From: Neurospora crassa OR74A
Lineage: Eukaryota; Ascomycota; Sordariomycetes; Sordariales; Sordariaceae
Assembly: GCF_000182925.2 (NCBI RefSeq)
Contig: NC_026502.1
Location: 1-64,000, forward strand
Direction of reading: 5' to 3'
Length of the DNA stretch: 64,000 nt
A model generated the notes under the pieces. That model was not told where the DNA came from, made no database searches, and saw only the letters and a list, made by a program, of their open reading frames with translations. Shown in pieces: positions 35,540 to 47,071 of the stretch. Position 1 is the stretch's first letter. The number at the start of each line of letters is the position of its first letter. A program made the translations under genes and the position numbers.

Positions 35540-36668
35540 TTTGAAATCTTCCCAGGAGATTGAGGATGCGGGCTAGGGATGCGTGTCGAAGTTGAAGCGG
35601 TCGCCGAGTCCTTTGGGTGAGTTTGTCTGACTGGACGGGACTTGGAAGAAATGGGCGGTTGGGACCAGACTTAGCTGGAAGGGAGAGAATTCCATTTCTT
35701 ATACTTCTGAAAGTGGAAAGAACAGCCAGAAAATACGGGAAGAAAGTGCCGGTGAAGGGAAGTGCAGTGAATGGGAGTGCCTGTGAAGGAAAGATCAGTG
35801 AATATGAGTGCCAGGCCGATGAGGGGAGCCTCAAATGCACCTAGTAAACCTGATGGGCGCCAAGGCCAACGAAACTTATGGAAGGTACCTCGTCCTGCAC
35901 AAAATAGTTGAGACCTTCAACATTAAACCTTGGGTCGAGGTATACTCCTACTGCACATCCAGTATCCTTGTTACACCTCTTATCTTGAGTTCTAGGCAAT
36001 TCCTGAATAGAAATACTCGGATGGAACTCTAGCTGATGTCTTTTCGAACTGTTCTAATTCCTATCACAGTCTTGCTATGACCTTTTTTTTGCTGTTTCTT
36101 TTTTTTTTTTTACATCTTGGGGGACGGTAGCGGACTGGTTTACCTAACCTGTTGGTTGGTCTCATCTTTCTTGTCTCGGAAGAGGGTACCTGTGGAATTC
36201 CAGATTTCAATTGACAATGAACCTTTCAATGTTAGGTAGGTACTGTATGAGTTGTGTGGGCGAGCGCTGTACTTGTGTGAAAACTCTCGCCCAGCTGGAT
36301 TATCTGTTGTACCACCGCATGCAAGCAAGAATGTGGATTTCTGAAGTGATCGTAAAAAAAACCCTGGAGGTAGTATGAACAGCATAATGCCGCTCGCCTT
36401 GGCCAGAAAGTCCGTTGTAATGCTCCTGTATGCCTCACAATAAGCCAAGAACATCAACAATATCAGCTAGAGGCTATTAGGCATTGTTTGAGCTTAGAAG
36501 TGTTTTGAATCTCGATCCAAAAGTGGATCAAAGACCTACCTCTACTGAACAGAGGCTGCCTAAGCTTCTCCAGCTCCAGTCCACACTTTATTGTTGCTCC
36601 AAAAACATTGTTCCTTCCACCATCCACGACGGGCCATCTCAATCAGGTAGTTCTTGTCATGCGCGCCT
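35540..36668. other. Intergenic region
   Basis: No gene supported. Contains T-rich tracts at about 36083-36111. Confidence 0.5.
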
Positions 36669-38132
36669 TCATATTTTCACCTCCCTCACCATCCTCCCCT
36701 TCACCAATACCCTCACAATATTCCTATCATCCCCTGTCATCACAAACTTCTCGAACACCGTGTCCAATTCGTCCTCCTCCTCTACTATCGTCATCACCCC
36801 GTCCCTCTGCCAGTCCACCACCAACGCATCGAACTCCTTCCCAACCTCAAAATTCCCCACCTTGTCCTCGAGACAACAAACCTCGGCCCCTCCCAATGTT
36901 GCCAAATAAAAGGCCTCGGCAATTTTCAACCCCTTATCTCTCCCCTTCGACTCGACCTCCCGCGCATGACTAGCAATCATGGCCTGCCTTATCGCATCCA
37001 GCATCGAAGACGAAAACCCTCCTCCACTGTCAGTCCCCAGACCGACTTTGATTCCGCGGTTGAGAAACTCCCGGATAGGGGCGGCCATGAACCCGCCGCC
37101 CACTGTCATGTTGCTTATCGGACAGTGAGCCACGCCGCACTGCAGCTCTTTCAGCTTGTCAAATTCGTGAGGGGCCATGTAACAGCAGTGCGCGAGGATG
37201 GACCGCTTGGTCAGAAGGCCGTAGTGGTGGTAAAGGTCGGCCTCGGAAGAGAACTGAGGGAAGAGTTCGCGGGTAGCGGTAATCTCCTGCTCTGCTTCGT
37301 TGAAGTGCGTCTGAATAGGCAGGTCGGGGTTCTTGGCTGCTATTTGCCCGAGGCCAGCAAGACCGTCGGCGTCACAGGAGATGGCAAAGCGAGGAGTGAG
37401 GACGTGCTTCAGTAGCATTCCCTCGGGGTCAATCTTCCGAATGTGGGCGATGCAGGATTCCGTGTCTCGAAGGGACTGCTCGACTGACGCATCGCGGTAA
37501 TAGTCAGGGGAGTTGCGCGTCATGTTGCATTTCCCTACGAATGCGCGCTGGCCTTTGGCCAAGCAGAGATCGGCGAGGATGTTGGTTGCCTCGGGGTGAA
37601 TGGAGCCATAGTAGGAAGCGGTGGTGATGCCTTGTCGAAGGAAGCCATCGATAGCGGAGGAGTAAATACGCTGCGCGTGGGAGGGATCGCGGAAGCGACC
37701 TTCGTTGGGGAAGGTGATTGCGGAAAGCCAGTCTAGGATGTGTTGGCCTTGGCCGAGACCACGTTGGGCCCATTGGGGGGCGTGGTTGTGTGTATCGATG
37801 AAACCGGGGATGATGAATTGGGAAGGGGAGAGATAGTGAAGGGTTGTGGTGGCGGTGTCTCTAGGGGTTGGTGTATTAGTAGGTAGGTAGAGGTCTGGTA
37901 GTTGAAGATTTCCACTTGATACGAGACTGATAATCAGTATCATCAGAAGGTCTACCTACATGAGGCTGCCAACCTCTCCCGGCTTCACATCTTTGTGAAA
38001 GGCAGTGATTACGCCCTGCGCTTCGACGATCAAAAGGGCGGCAGGAAGGATCTCAAGGTCATGGCCAGGCGTTGACAGCGAGTGGATGACGGCGCCGTGG
38101 AACGCTTGGGCCGTTGCTTCGTGCGATCCCAT
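36669..38132 (-). CDS. Guanine deaminase
   Basis: Converts guanine to xanthine and ammonia in purine salvage; cytosolic zinc amidohydrolase. The long exon (36669 to about 37926) has the family marks PGFIDTHNHAPQW and RGLGQGQHILDWL, then THFNEAEQE, HCCYM, and LGTDSGGGFSSSMLDAIRQA with the catalytic Asp. The 5' exon begins at ATG 38132 (MGSHEATAQAFHGAVIHS) and runs to about 37960. Phase is kept if GTAGGT at 37959 is spliced to the CAG ending at 37927, giving a 33-nt intron. That is unusually short, so the join may be mis-set by a few codons. Total about 475 aa, normal for fungal Gud1-type enzymes. Confidence 0.9.
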
Positions 38133-39279
38133 GTTGGATTGCGGCGATTTTGACAAGAGGAAGTGGTTCTCGAGGTCCGGTCGTTTGCGTTGATTGTAGG
38201 TCATCCCGGTCTTGCACACAAACCTGAAGCCCAACATGTGCGGGGGAAGTCGGCGTCGACCCCCCGAAATAGCGGGTTTGTTCCTGACCCCGCTCCGCGA
38301 TATGTACAGTCCAGCGGGTACTGGTCTGTTTGTTAGTTCGAGACCTCGTGGCAACTTTCCTATGCGTTTCTATGGCTAATTACCTCTAATGCATGATCTT
38401 ACTTTGGCTACGCCATCTCTAACATTCAAAATGCCAGATGAAACCCCGCCAATGCCTTTTAATGAATCTGTATAAGCTTTGGGACCATTATAAATAGATT
38501 CTGTCTAATGAACAATATATATGTTGTAGGAGTGCCAGGCCTGGTGTACCAAGCCAACAAACAAACCAGCACTGGACTGTACGTGGCGTGCACTAACAAA
38601 TTCGCCAATGAGCTCGACAACTCGCTGGAGACACTCGCTTCTTTCAACCCAAACAAGAACGAACAATGTCACGGGAAAAGCCCTTCATCAAATTTACGTC
38701 TATTCAGAATACATGATAGGGTAAGCGACACGCGACTTCCTTAGTCCTATGGTGTCTTCTCGGCGACTAACACTAGTTCCTGCATTGTTAGTGCTAGCGG
38801 CCTGCGATGCCAAGACCGCAGTGTCGGGTGCTGTTGCCCTCCCGCTATCCACTGCATTGGCGAGCGACACCCGGACCACTCCAGCTGCAGCTTCACCAAC
38901 TGTTCCATGTCATCTTCGACTGCAGTGCCCGGTTCGTGACCGAACAACTGAAACGACGGAACGAAGCGTCCAGTCCAAGTACTACTTTAGTACCTCTACC
39001 ACAGTGGATTCCGCGCACAATGAGTTGAAATAGGAAGTCGACGTCCGTCGAATTGATCTTTCCCAAAGGAGGCAATCTGGTGATTGATTGATGTGTCCAT
39101 GTCATATGTACACTACCTGGAGGTAGGTACAAGCTCTTCCTCGTTCATACCCTAATTTCTACCTCAAGCTCTCCCTCAACACCCTGTGTTCATGTCAGAC
39201 CATGGAAGTTACCTCCATTTCACGCCAATCCCCAAGGGCACTCGGTCGTCTCCCAAAGGCGGTATCTCGCACCCCCTAT
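38133..39279. other. Intergenic region
   Basis: No gene supported. A TACCTGGAGGTAGGTA motif lies at about 39115. Confidence 0.5.
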
Positions 39280-39865
39280 CTAGGAGCAACCAGTGGCGCG
39301 ATTAGAAAGGCACTGGGTAGTGCAAGTATTTCCAATCAATGTATCCCTAGTCAATGCACTGACATAGCTGCTGCTAACACAGCCATTCAGCGCCTTCCGG
39401 GCCGCGGACTGCAGGTAATAGAACTGCGCATCCTGGACGACGTTCGCCCAGCTGATGCAGCACTGGTTGCCGCCCTGGCTCAAGCAGACCGAGCGAGGAG
39501 ACTGCGGGATGGCCTGGCTCGAAAGACTGTTGATCAAGTTGGTGCACACGGGCGCGTAGGCCCGGTGGGAACCGGAGCAGGTCACGGCGTTGGAGCCGCA
39601 GCGTTTGTCGAGCTCGGGTGACGGGGTGGAGCGAGCCGTGATGGGAGTCGATTCATCGCCATACCTGGCGGGAGAGGGGTTAGTGGCCACCTATGGTGCG
39701 GACGTGAAGGGTATGAAAAGGGGTAATCTACCAGGTGATGGTTCCGTTTTCGGTCTCGGTCTGCTCAATGATGATGAGACCGTCCTCAGCGGGAGCCGGA
39801 ACAGGGCTAGCGAAGGCTATGGCGGCCAGGAAAGCGCTGAAGGCGAGGATCTGCTTGAGGAGCAT
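39280..39865 (-). CDS. Small secreted cysteine-rich protein, 172 aa (paralogue A)
   Basis: Exons 39865-39732 and 39664-39280 (intron 67 nt). Signal peptide MLLKQILAFSAFLAAIAFAS, then a short linker, then NGTITWYG, where the Trp codon is split by the intron. The mature domain has about ten cysteines, with CCISWANVV in the middle and the ending TRDTLIGNTCTTQCLSNRATGC. It is clearly related to the protein at 40799-41401: both share NGT(I/L)TWYG, the C-I-S-W block and the QCLSNR..GC end. Secreted and probably disulphide-bonded; role unknown (effector-like or antimicrobial are guesses). Tandem, same orientation. Confidence 0.8.
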
Positions 39866-40798
39866 CTCGAGGGTTGTTTCTGCTGAAGTGCGTTAGCTCC
39901 AGTCTGGCTCAAATCCGGCAAGAAGGTCTTGACTCTCGAGCCTACCAGTTGAAACGGGCTTCGAAGCGGTGGGTTGAGGACTTTTATGAATTCTGCCGCA
40001 GAGGATGTGGATGAAAGTGAGATCTTCAGACCAAACTCGAGCGGCGACTCTACAACATTTATACACGAATCATCTCTCTATGACCGAAGGCCTGGGCGGA
40101 AATGCACCCGCCATAATCAGGCGTTCCATTGTCGAATCGTCGGCATCCCTTGTCCAGAACAAAGCCATCTACGCTCAATGACTTTGGTGTAGGAGCCTCT
40201 CGGCAAGGATGCATAACACATAGTCAACCACCTGTTGACCCCTCCGACATGTTATAGAGTGTCATCGTGGGCTACACTTTGGTGTTGATGATTGCCTGAA
40301 TATTGTGGCATCAGTCACAAACCATGGTTGACATGGTTAACTTGCTGACCTCGCATTAGCCTCAATCCTTCAAGCCAATATTGCTGAGTAACGTACCCCT
40401 GTATCCTTCTCATGCCCCGTGATCGGTGTTCCTGTGGTAGTTAAACTCCGAGCCGCGTTAGAAATAGTTTCCTCATTCGGCAGCTGTGGTAATCACATGT
40501 CCGGACACATTTATACAATGTAGTGCCGGTTAGCCAGTAAATGATCAAATTGGAGGTACTATTGGAAATCTATGGAGTTACCTGTTGAAGGATCATTTGC
40601 ACTAGTGAAAGGTGATAGCTGCCAGCCGCACATGTAAAGTGGCATTGGTGCTACCACTGTCAGCACTATACGCCCGTCAACACACGTCAATGTCGATCTA
40701 TGCTCATGCACTGTATCATTAGGGTACATGTACTCCCCGTTCGCTTATCGTTTCTCCTGGGCTTTCCTGTTGTTTTCTCTCCATGCTTTCAATTACTC
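39866..40798. other. Intergenic region between two secreted-protein paralogues
   Basis: Holds the promoter of paralogue A and the 3' region of paralogue B. No further gene is seen. Confidence 0.5.
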
Positions 40799-41401
40799 CT
40801 ATGCCACCTCGTTCCTCTTCGCACAGCCATGAGGCCTATTACTCAAACACTGTACCGTACATGCACCACCCTTCCCCCATCCTACACGAGTATTCCTCGT
40901 CAGCCCGCTTACCATGTATTTCCCATCCCTAAGAAATCGGCAGTGAACAATCAGCTGTTCTGCCGGGCCCTTGAGTGTTGTCTGCTCGCCCTCAGATACG
41001 CCATCCTGCCAGGATATACAACGCTGGTCGCCCTTGTTGTCAGTTTTACAAATAAAACGCGTGTCCTTTATGAACTTATCGTCTGTGAGTGTGTTTGTGA
41101 CGTCAAGGCAGGCATCGCGGCTGGCGGCAAAATCGTCCCGACAAGTGAGTTCAAGCTGATCGTTGCGGCAGTTGAGGCCTTTATAGGCGGTGGTTTCGTT
41201 CCTGTGTGGAGTGGCGTCTACGGCCTGGCCGTACCATGTGAGGGTGCCGTTGTCGGGTGTTGTGGCCCGTTTGAGGATGGCGAGACCTGCTGGTACACTT
41301 TTCGGAACAGGCGATGGAGAAACCACAGGAGATGCGAAGGCCAAGAAGAATATGGTGGCGGCGAGAAAGACGATGACGGCGAAGACTCTTTGGAGAAACA
41401 T
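40799..41401 (-). CDS. Small secreted cysteine-rich protein, 200 aa (paralogue B)
   Basis: Single exon. Signal peptide MFLQRVFAVIVFLAATIFFL (cleavage near AFAS), then NGTLTWYGQAVDATP, a central cysteine-rich part (LNCRNDQLELTC; RDACLDVTNTL; FICKTDNKGDQRCISW) and the ending TRNTRVGWGKGGACTVQCLS with NRPHGC. Paralogue of the protein at 39280-39865, but with no intron in the TWYG region and about 28 extra residues. The long plus-strand frame across it (40700-41833) is judged an antisense shadow, because the minus strand has the signal peptide and conserved cysteines. Confidence 0.8.
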   Translation of the reverse strand: MFLQRVFAVIVFLAATIFFLAFASPVVSPSPVPKSVPAGLAILKRATTPDNGTLTWYGQAVDATPHRNETTAYKGLNCRNDQLELTCRDDFAASRDACLDVTNTLTDDKFIKDTRFICKTDNKGDQRCISWQDGVSEGEQTTLKGPAEQLIVHCRFLRDGKYMVSGLTRNTRVGWGKGGACTVQCLSNRPHGCAKRNEVA

Positions 41402-41862
41402 GTTGACGGTGCTGAGACGGTGTGTCTTTTTCGACTCTTTGTGGATTCGAAGTCCTTGTCGCTATATCTGCAAGGTTTCTGTGGCGAATTTGATAAGAAA
41501 GGCATCTATGCACAAGTACAGTATTGGTGCCTCCAGTCGTATTTGCTGAGGGCGGGAGAAACTTTTTGCCAAAAACAAGCAAGCATGACTCTGATGCAGC
41601 TACTCTCCAATTCTCCCGCTCGTCGGTACGTCTTTCGAGCAAATTGCAGCCTCTCAGATAGCCCCATGATACCTAGGTATGTAATCCAATTTGAACGCAT
41701 CAGTCAACGCATCTCCCAACAGCAATGTTTTCTCAAAAGTTTGTTGCCAACTCGACCCGTTGGAATGCTACCTGCCCAACGCAGACTGTTGGGGATTGAT
41801 CGCGCAGGCAGGATGGTGCCAACAGAGTGTTAGTTTGTGAACACATGAGGTCTTGTCTATTT
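41402..41862. other. Intergenic region
   Basis: Short spacer between two same-strand genes. A TACCTAGGTA motif lies at about 41671. Confidence 0.5.
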
Positions 41863-42886
41863 CTAGAGAAGCAAAACGCCAACGGAATACCTCTCCGGAT
41901 TTCCAAAGGTGTTGTCTTTCCCCGTTGCGTTCTTGAGGTAACAATAATCGCCTTCTGTCGATATCGGACGGTAACGGCTTCTCGTTAGTTGGGTGTAACC
42001 CTTGATCAAAACCAGCATATTTGTGTGCGAAAGTAGGTAAACTTGGTAGGTATTGTTGCCACTCACCGTTTTTTACTATAGCAACACTCCTGCACAGTCC
42101 CATATCTGTTCCATCCTGTGCTCCTCCCGCTCTTTGCGGCCTGTTTTCCTGGTAGACAATGTTGTACGTTGCGCAAGCATCGATACACGCTTCCAGCGTA
42201 GGCAGGTAAAGTTTCATAATGTCCAAAGTGTCTGGGTTGCCGTGGGGTGCTCCGGCCGGATAGTTCCTGTTACAGAGACGAACGAAGGATTGCACCTTTG
42301 TGAGGCCGCCCGGGTTAATCGCTACGGTCATGCTGTTTCCTGAGGCATCGAGGGGGGTGTATTGGGTGTTGTTCACGGAGGGACAGTTGTCGCTTGGAGC
42401 GGGCGAAGGACCGAAGGCGGTTGACTGCGTGCCAGTGGTGGTCGTTGGCGATGTCGTCGTCGTAAGTAGAGGAGAGGCTGATTCTGATTGCGATGGTGGA
42501 CTAGCGATTGTTGCTGTTGTCGTGGTCGATGAGATGCTTGATCCGGAGATGGACAAGGATGATGGTGGTGATGCCTCCGACTGTGAAGAGTGTTGGCTTG
42601 CAGCCAAACCGCCGCCTATGCCTCCACCAATGGCCCCAGCGAGCAACATGACCAACCCAACGACAACCGTCCAGAATACTGGCACTGACAATCCAAGCAG
42701 TTTTGTGTCTTGGGGTTGTTGCGGGTAGGCATCAGCTCCACGTTCTAGCCCGGACGTACTAGCATAAGAGGGAAAATTTCCCAAGCTGCTGGGCTGTGCC
42801 TGCCTCTGCGGATGGTATGCTACTTCTAGATTGGAATGACCCGGGTTGTAGCATTTCGCGTTGATCGTGTCAGGGTCTGCCATCAT
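41863..42886 (-). CDS. Single-pass membrane protein with Ser/Thr-rich linker and cysteine-rich C-terminal domain, 303 aa
   Basis: Exons 42886-42067 and 41954-41863 (intron 112 nt). From Met (42886 or 42883): a polar N-terminal tail of about 70 residues, one membrane helix (VPVFWTVVVGLVMLLAGAIG, about 74-95) with a Gly-rich exit, about 80 residues of Ser/Thr repeats likely O-glycosylated, then a domain with six or seven cysteines (NCPSVNNTQYTPLD; FVRLCNRNYPAG; LEACIDACATYN; GLCRSVAIVKN; DYCYLKN). The last part resembles the apple/PAN-like domains found after a Ser/Thr stalk in many fungal cell-surface proteins. Type II topology, a wall-facing sensor or adhesion role, is an inference. The frame is open upstream to 42979, but those residues would form an odd second hydrophobic segment. 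Confidence 0.75.
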
Positions 42887-44183
42887 GTCATGGGAGATGT
42901 GGATTTGAAAAGAATGTGTAAAAGAAAGGAAGTGGATGAAAAGAGAGCAGAACAGCCAGGCACACAAGAAGGAGAACATGAAAAGCGAGTGGACGCAGGA
43001 TACCTCTTACCTATTTGTTTCGTGTGTCTGATAGACCCCAATGAACCGTGCCGCCGCCTGAACGCGAGATAGCCCATTTCTGGACGAACCAGATACCTAC
43101 TCTCTGAATGAGAGAGGTTCATTGCTCAAGGAAGCTCTGCCTCATCGATGGCTTCATTCCGTGCCGCACAAAACCTGAGTACCTCATCGCTAGGCTCAGC
43201 CTTCCGCTTCAGCTCCAGCGCCGAAGATGCTGCGCTGAAACGTGGGGTCCTGGCGTGAATAACCATCGGCGAGTGTTTTCCAGAAGCATTGAGTGGCGCC
43301 TGTCTTTTCTCGATCCAGGTTTGGGAGACAGCCAGGGCATCTAGAGATCCGTTCGCCGGGTTCGACGGAACGAAGCATGGAAGCGCCGCTGCCGTGGGGC
43401 TGAATGCCGATTTTGGTGGGTAAGACGGGGGGAAGAGCCATTGCCCGTGATCGATGCAGGGGCCTGATGCCCATAAAACTTCAAGTTGGGCAACCGCAGT
43501 GAATGCTTCAGTGCTGTGCTCCTTGTTGGGGGGGCTTTTCCCCGCCGGCAGGCACTGCAGGAGGAACTGAATGCAGATGTAGGGCGAGACTCCACTTTAA
43601 GGCTCTCTATTTGAGTCCGTTGATTGGTCAGTCTCGTCTCGGACGGGAATATTTTGGGACCTTCCTGCACTGCACTGAAGCTTCAAGCTCCAACTGGGCT
43701 GTGCCCCCTTGCGTCTATACTGGCATCGCTTCAGTTTTCTTCCCTTCCACCAGCAGGATAACCAAACCTACCTATCTTATCAATTGTGAATGCTAGGTAT
43801 TTCACCCACGAGATCATAAATTCTGCGATAGAGGTATCTCTCTCGGCATCTTCGCTAGTATAGCCGACTCATTCTCCCATACCCAGATCTTGTCTTGTTG
43901 TCCTGCGCCTCTTTACTGCACCCTGCACCGAGCCAGGCACCGGTAACAACAACAACATCATCAAGTCATCAAGAAACAATACCCGGCCCACCCCCCTGCG
44001 CCCGCGCGGATCGTCATAGTGGGGCACGCCGGACCGACAGGTGGTCATTCACGGCATCCGGGCCCAAGCTCCCGTTTCCGCCAACACTCTCTCTTCCCGT
44101 CCCAACTTGAGCTGCACCTCTCTGTCAGGGACCCTTGCTTTCGTCCTACCAATCGGAATCCTTCCTTGTGGTGTTGATTCAAC
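42887..44183. other. Intergenic region, divergent promoters
   Basis: Space between the membrane protein (minus) and MED18 (plus). Short open frames only. The last about 300 bp are C-rich and presumably 5' leader. Confidence 0.5.
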
Positions 44184-45023
44184 ATGCCCGTCGAAGTCTT
44201 CCTCATCACCGTCGTGCCTGCAGCCGATACCACCAAAGCCCGCTCGGTCCTCCACGGCTACACCGAGACGCGTCCCGTCACGCATCGTTTCACTCGTGTC
44301 CGGCACGTTCGTCGCCTCGACCAGTCTATCCGGGGCATCCCCATCCTGAGGTCTCTGCAGTCCTCGAACCCCAAGCCCGACAGCCTAGCACAATGGCAGG
44401 ACCTGCACTCGACGCTGTCTCGGCAGCAATACATGCTGACTGAACGTGTCGATATAACCCAAGACGTCGACGCCGCCGTGGCTGCTGGTCAGCCGGTGCC
44501 CATGTCGGAGCAGACGCAAAAAGGCGAGAGGATCTTGCGCTTCAATGACTTTCCTGACCCTCCCAACCCCCGAGTCCCCCAAACGGTGATGCAGCGCAAA
44601 CAAATCGACATCCGCGAGCCCGGCCCCTTGCTCGAGCAGCACATGGCCGATTCCGGCTTCTCCGTAGCCAACGAGTACATTGAAGAGACGTACCACTGGT
44701 GGGACAACAACAACCTCGAGTTCGTTCTGTGGAGGCAGTACAACGACCTTCCGAATCCCACTCCGGCGCCGCTTGTCCAAGTTGCCGGTCAAGCGAACTG
44801 GATGGTGCCTGACATGAGCAAGATGGAGCCTGTGGCGCCTTTCTGGATGTTGTATGTGCGTGCCCTGGTAGACGCCAACCCGGTAGACAGGATGGCGGAA
44901 AGAATGGCGGAGGCGCATGGCAGGTTGGGAAAGGTGGAGAAGGAGCTGGAGGGCGTGTTCAGCTTTATGGTATTTGACCGCAGAGCGCTTGACACAAGGT
45001 ATACGGGAGAGGACCCGGAGTAA
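44184..45023 (+). CDS. MED18: Mediator complex subunit 18
   Basis: Single exon, 279 aa. Matches the Med18/Srb5 layout: MPVEVFLITVVPAAD at the start, the early Arg-rich strand (PVTHRFTRVRHVRR), LSRQQYMLTERVDI, the conserved LRFNDFPDPPNP, QTVMQRKQIDIREPG, and EYIEETYHWWDNNNLEFVLW, then a C-terminal helix. Med18 sits in the Mediator head with Med8 and Med20 and contacts RNA polymerase II and the initiation machinery in the nucleus. Length is normal for filamentous fungi. Confidence 0.87.
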   Translation: MPVEVFLITVVPAADTTKARSVLHGYTETRPVTHRFTRVRHVRRLDQSIRGIPILRSLQSSNPKPDSLAQWQDLHSTLSRQQYMLTERVDITQDVDAAVAAGQPVPMSEQTQKGERILRFNDFPDPPNPRVPQTVMQRKQIDIREPGPLLEQHMADSGFSVANEYIEETYHWWDNNNLEFVLWRQYNDLPNPTPAPLVQVAGQANWMVPDMSKMEPVAPFWMLYVRALVDANPVDRMAERMAEAHGRLGKVEKELEGVFSFMVFDRRALDTRYTGEDPE

Positions 45024-46448
45024 GGAGTAGAATACCGAGCCTTGGGAGGAAAATATCGGTACGAGTGAAGAGGAAGATGGCGCCAAAGACGCGGTACTTC
45101 AAAATGTATAATTCCATGGTCAAACACTGATCATTAGCATCTGATGTAACCTACACGGGCTAGTTTTAACCCTCCATGATCAAAGAAACGACATTGACTT
45201 GATATCAAAACGCCTGGTCAAGCTGACCAAAGGTTTCGAGCCAACAAACGTGATCGGTTTTTAGTTTGCTCGCTGTCGAAAACAGCACCAGGAGGGAGGT
45301 ACCGCGTCGCTCTGGCCCCAGGTTAGTGTAGTATGTGTTTTGCTCGGGGTACAGAGCTAATAAATAACCATCTGCGGTGGTTTCACTTTGACAAGAAACT
45401 CTGCTCACCTCCTTCTTCCAGCGAAGAACATCTCGCATCGGTAACTGAATTGAATACCTTTACACTACAGGATGATACCGATTGAAGTTTGGGGAAGAGG
45501 GGTTGGATTCGAGTAGTCATACAATACACACAGCTACACTGAGGAAGGTAGGTACACCAGTGATCAAACCATCCATCTTTAGCGTAGCGGGACATTGGCT
45601 TAATCTCAATAGGTACCTACCTGTATGTATTGTTATATGTAGTCAACTTGGCGATTGTAGTGTCTGTGATAAATGGAAATGGTCAGTGGGTCCGACAGCG
45701 TGATGCCGGTAGTAACACCTCACTGACTCGTCCTCGCTCGAATTCCGCAAGTGCGGGATGGCCGCGCGACTGACTGATCGGCAGTCGGCAGGCCGCGGGT
45801 CGATCGGGGCGGGAAGTTCCACTCGTAGAAACCGTCCATCCGATTGGCGAGTTCCGAGCACTGGCACCCGACGCTACTTACCTATTCGAATCTAGTGTGC
45901 ATTTCAATTGCGCCGCGGCGGCCATTCTCCGGCTGTTCATTTTTCGTTTTCCTACCTACCTCTAAGTACGGCGTCACCGCTTCGTTATACGAACTCCGTC
46001 GTGTCGCTCAATGAAACAGCATCATGATATTCATTTTTCCCTCTCGAATTCTCAAACTTGAGTTCCATTTTACAAAAACGGGGCGGGTCCCGACGACGCT
46101 CACCAGGTCGGGTGCAACACAACTTGGACACTAGTCGGCCGATCGTCTCGTCGAGCCCCGCACACCGATACGACGCTGCGCTACCGTACCGAGGCTTAGT
46201 ACTTGCATACATCCTGATGCCTCGCTACATACCTCTAGACGACGCTAAGCACTGGACAAACGACGCTCCGTTCCGGTCGATGGTCTCACGTCCAGCGAGT
46301 ATAGCAACGTGTGACGTAGAGGAATCAACGTGCTTTGGCTACAAGTAAGTGTCCTCACACGGCGGATATAGTTCCCTAGAGATATCAAGAAAGGTGGCAA
46401 GGCAGTCAGAGCTAATGATCATCAACAGTATTACCAGGAACGAAAAGG
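45024..46448. other. Intergenic region
   Basis: No gene supported. A 77-aa minus frame at 45205-45438 has an ATG but nothing else in its favour. TACCTACCTGTA-type motifs lie at about 45545, 45610 and 45950. Confidence 0.5.
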
Positions 46449-46607
46449 ATGGACGAAAGCCGGACGTTCAAAAATAACATGGCCCGCTCAGCCATGGAAG
46501 CAGCCGAAGCAACGTTGGCGCCTGAAACATCCCCTGCAGAATCCACCTCGGCAGCCCCAGAACGCCAGAGACAGCCATCCATCATGTCTTTGGCGTCATG
46601 GTGGTGA
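46449..46607 (+). CDS. Possible small protein, 52 aa
   Basis: A short frame beginning MDESRTFKNNMARSAMEAA, then EATLAPETSPAESTSAAPER, and ending SIMSLASWW. The helical, Ala/Glu/Ser-rich composition looks protein-like. Sequence just upstream ends in a splice-acceptor-like TTACCAG (46437), so it could be the last exon of a gene starting further left. Unrecognised. Confidence 0.3.
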   Translation: MDESRTFKNNMARSAMEAAEATLAPETSPAESTSAAPERQRQPSIMSLASWW

Positions 46608-47071
46608 AACTCAGAGAACACAGGAGCCGACCGTCCATGCCAGTGAGCCAACGGCGGGCCAAGCAGCCCAATCGTCGCCATCGAGACCGCACCCACCAGT
46701 AGCACATCTTATACTACGAAGCCATCACGTCTTTTGACCGATCTGGAATTTCGGACGAAGATGTCAACATCGATTCCATCATCCACACATCGACCGTTGA
46801 AAGAGCCCCGCAGCATGCAGGCCGCCAGGCCCCCGCCGCCGACCCTTGATCCCAGTACACTGCAGCGTCACATCCAAGACACTTCAAACGGTCAACTCCT
46901 GGCGACAGACCGGACCCCAGGCCGGCATTCCCCTTCCCTCGCAACTCTTTCCAACATTGAACCACACCTCATGTTCCAACGACAAGCTAAAGTCAATCTC
47001 TTCTTATCCAACTTCAGCTCCTCCGCCCTCCGTCTCCCAGTTCAATTGCCTTTTATGTCGATCGATTCGAG
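46608..47071. other. Intergenic region, promoter side of the Zn2Cys6 gene
   Basis: No gene supported. It is presumably the 5' region of the transcription factor. Confidence 0.5.

Noticed and set aside
36654-37415. 253-aa plus-strand open frame
   Set aside because: Antisense shadow of guanine deaminase; no domain or splice support.
40700-41833. 377-aa plus-strand open frame
   Set aside because: Antisense to the secreted protein at 40799-41401, which has a signal peptide, family motifs and a paralogue; composition of the plus frame is shadow-like.
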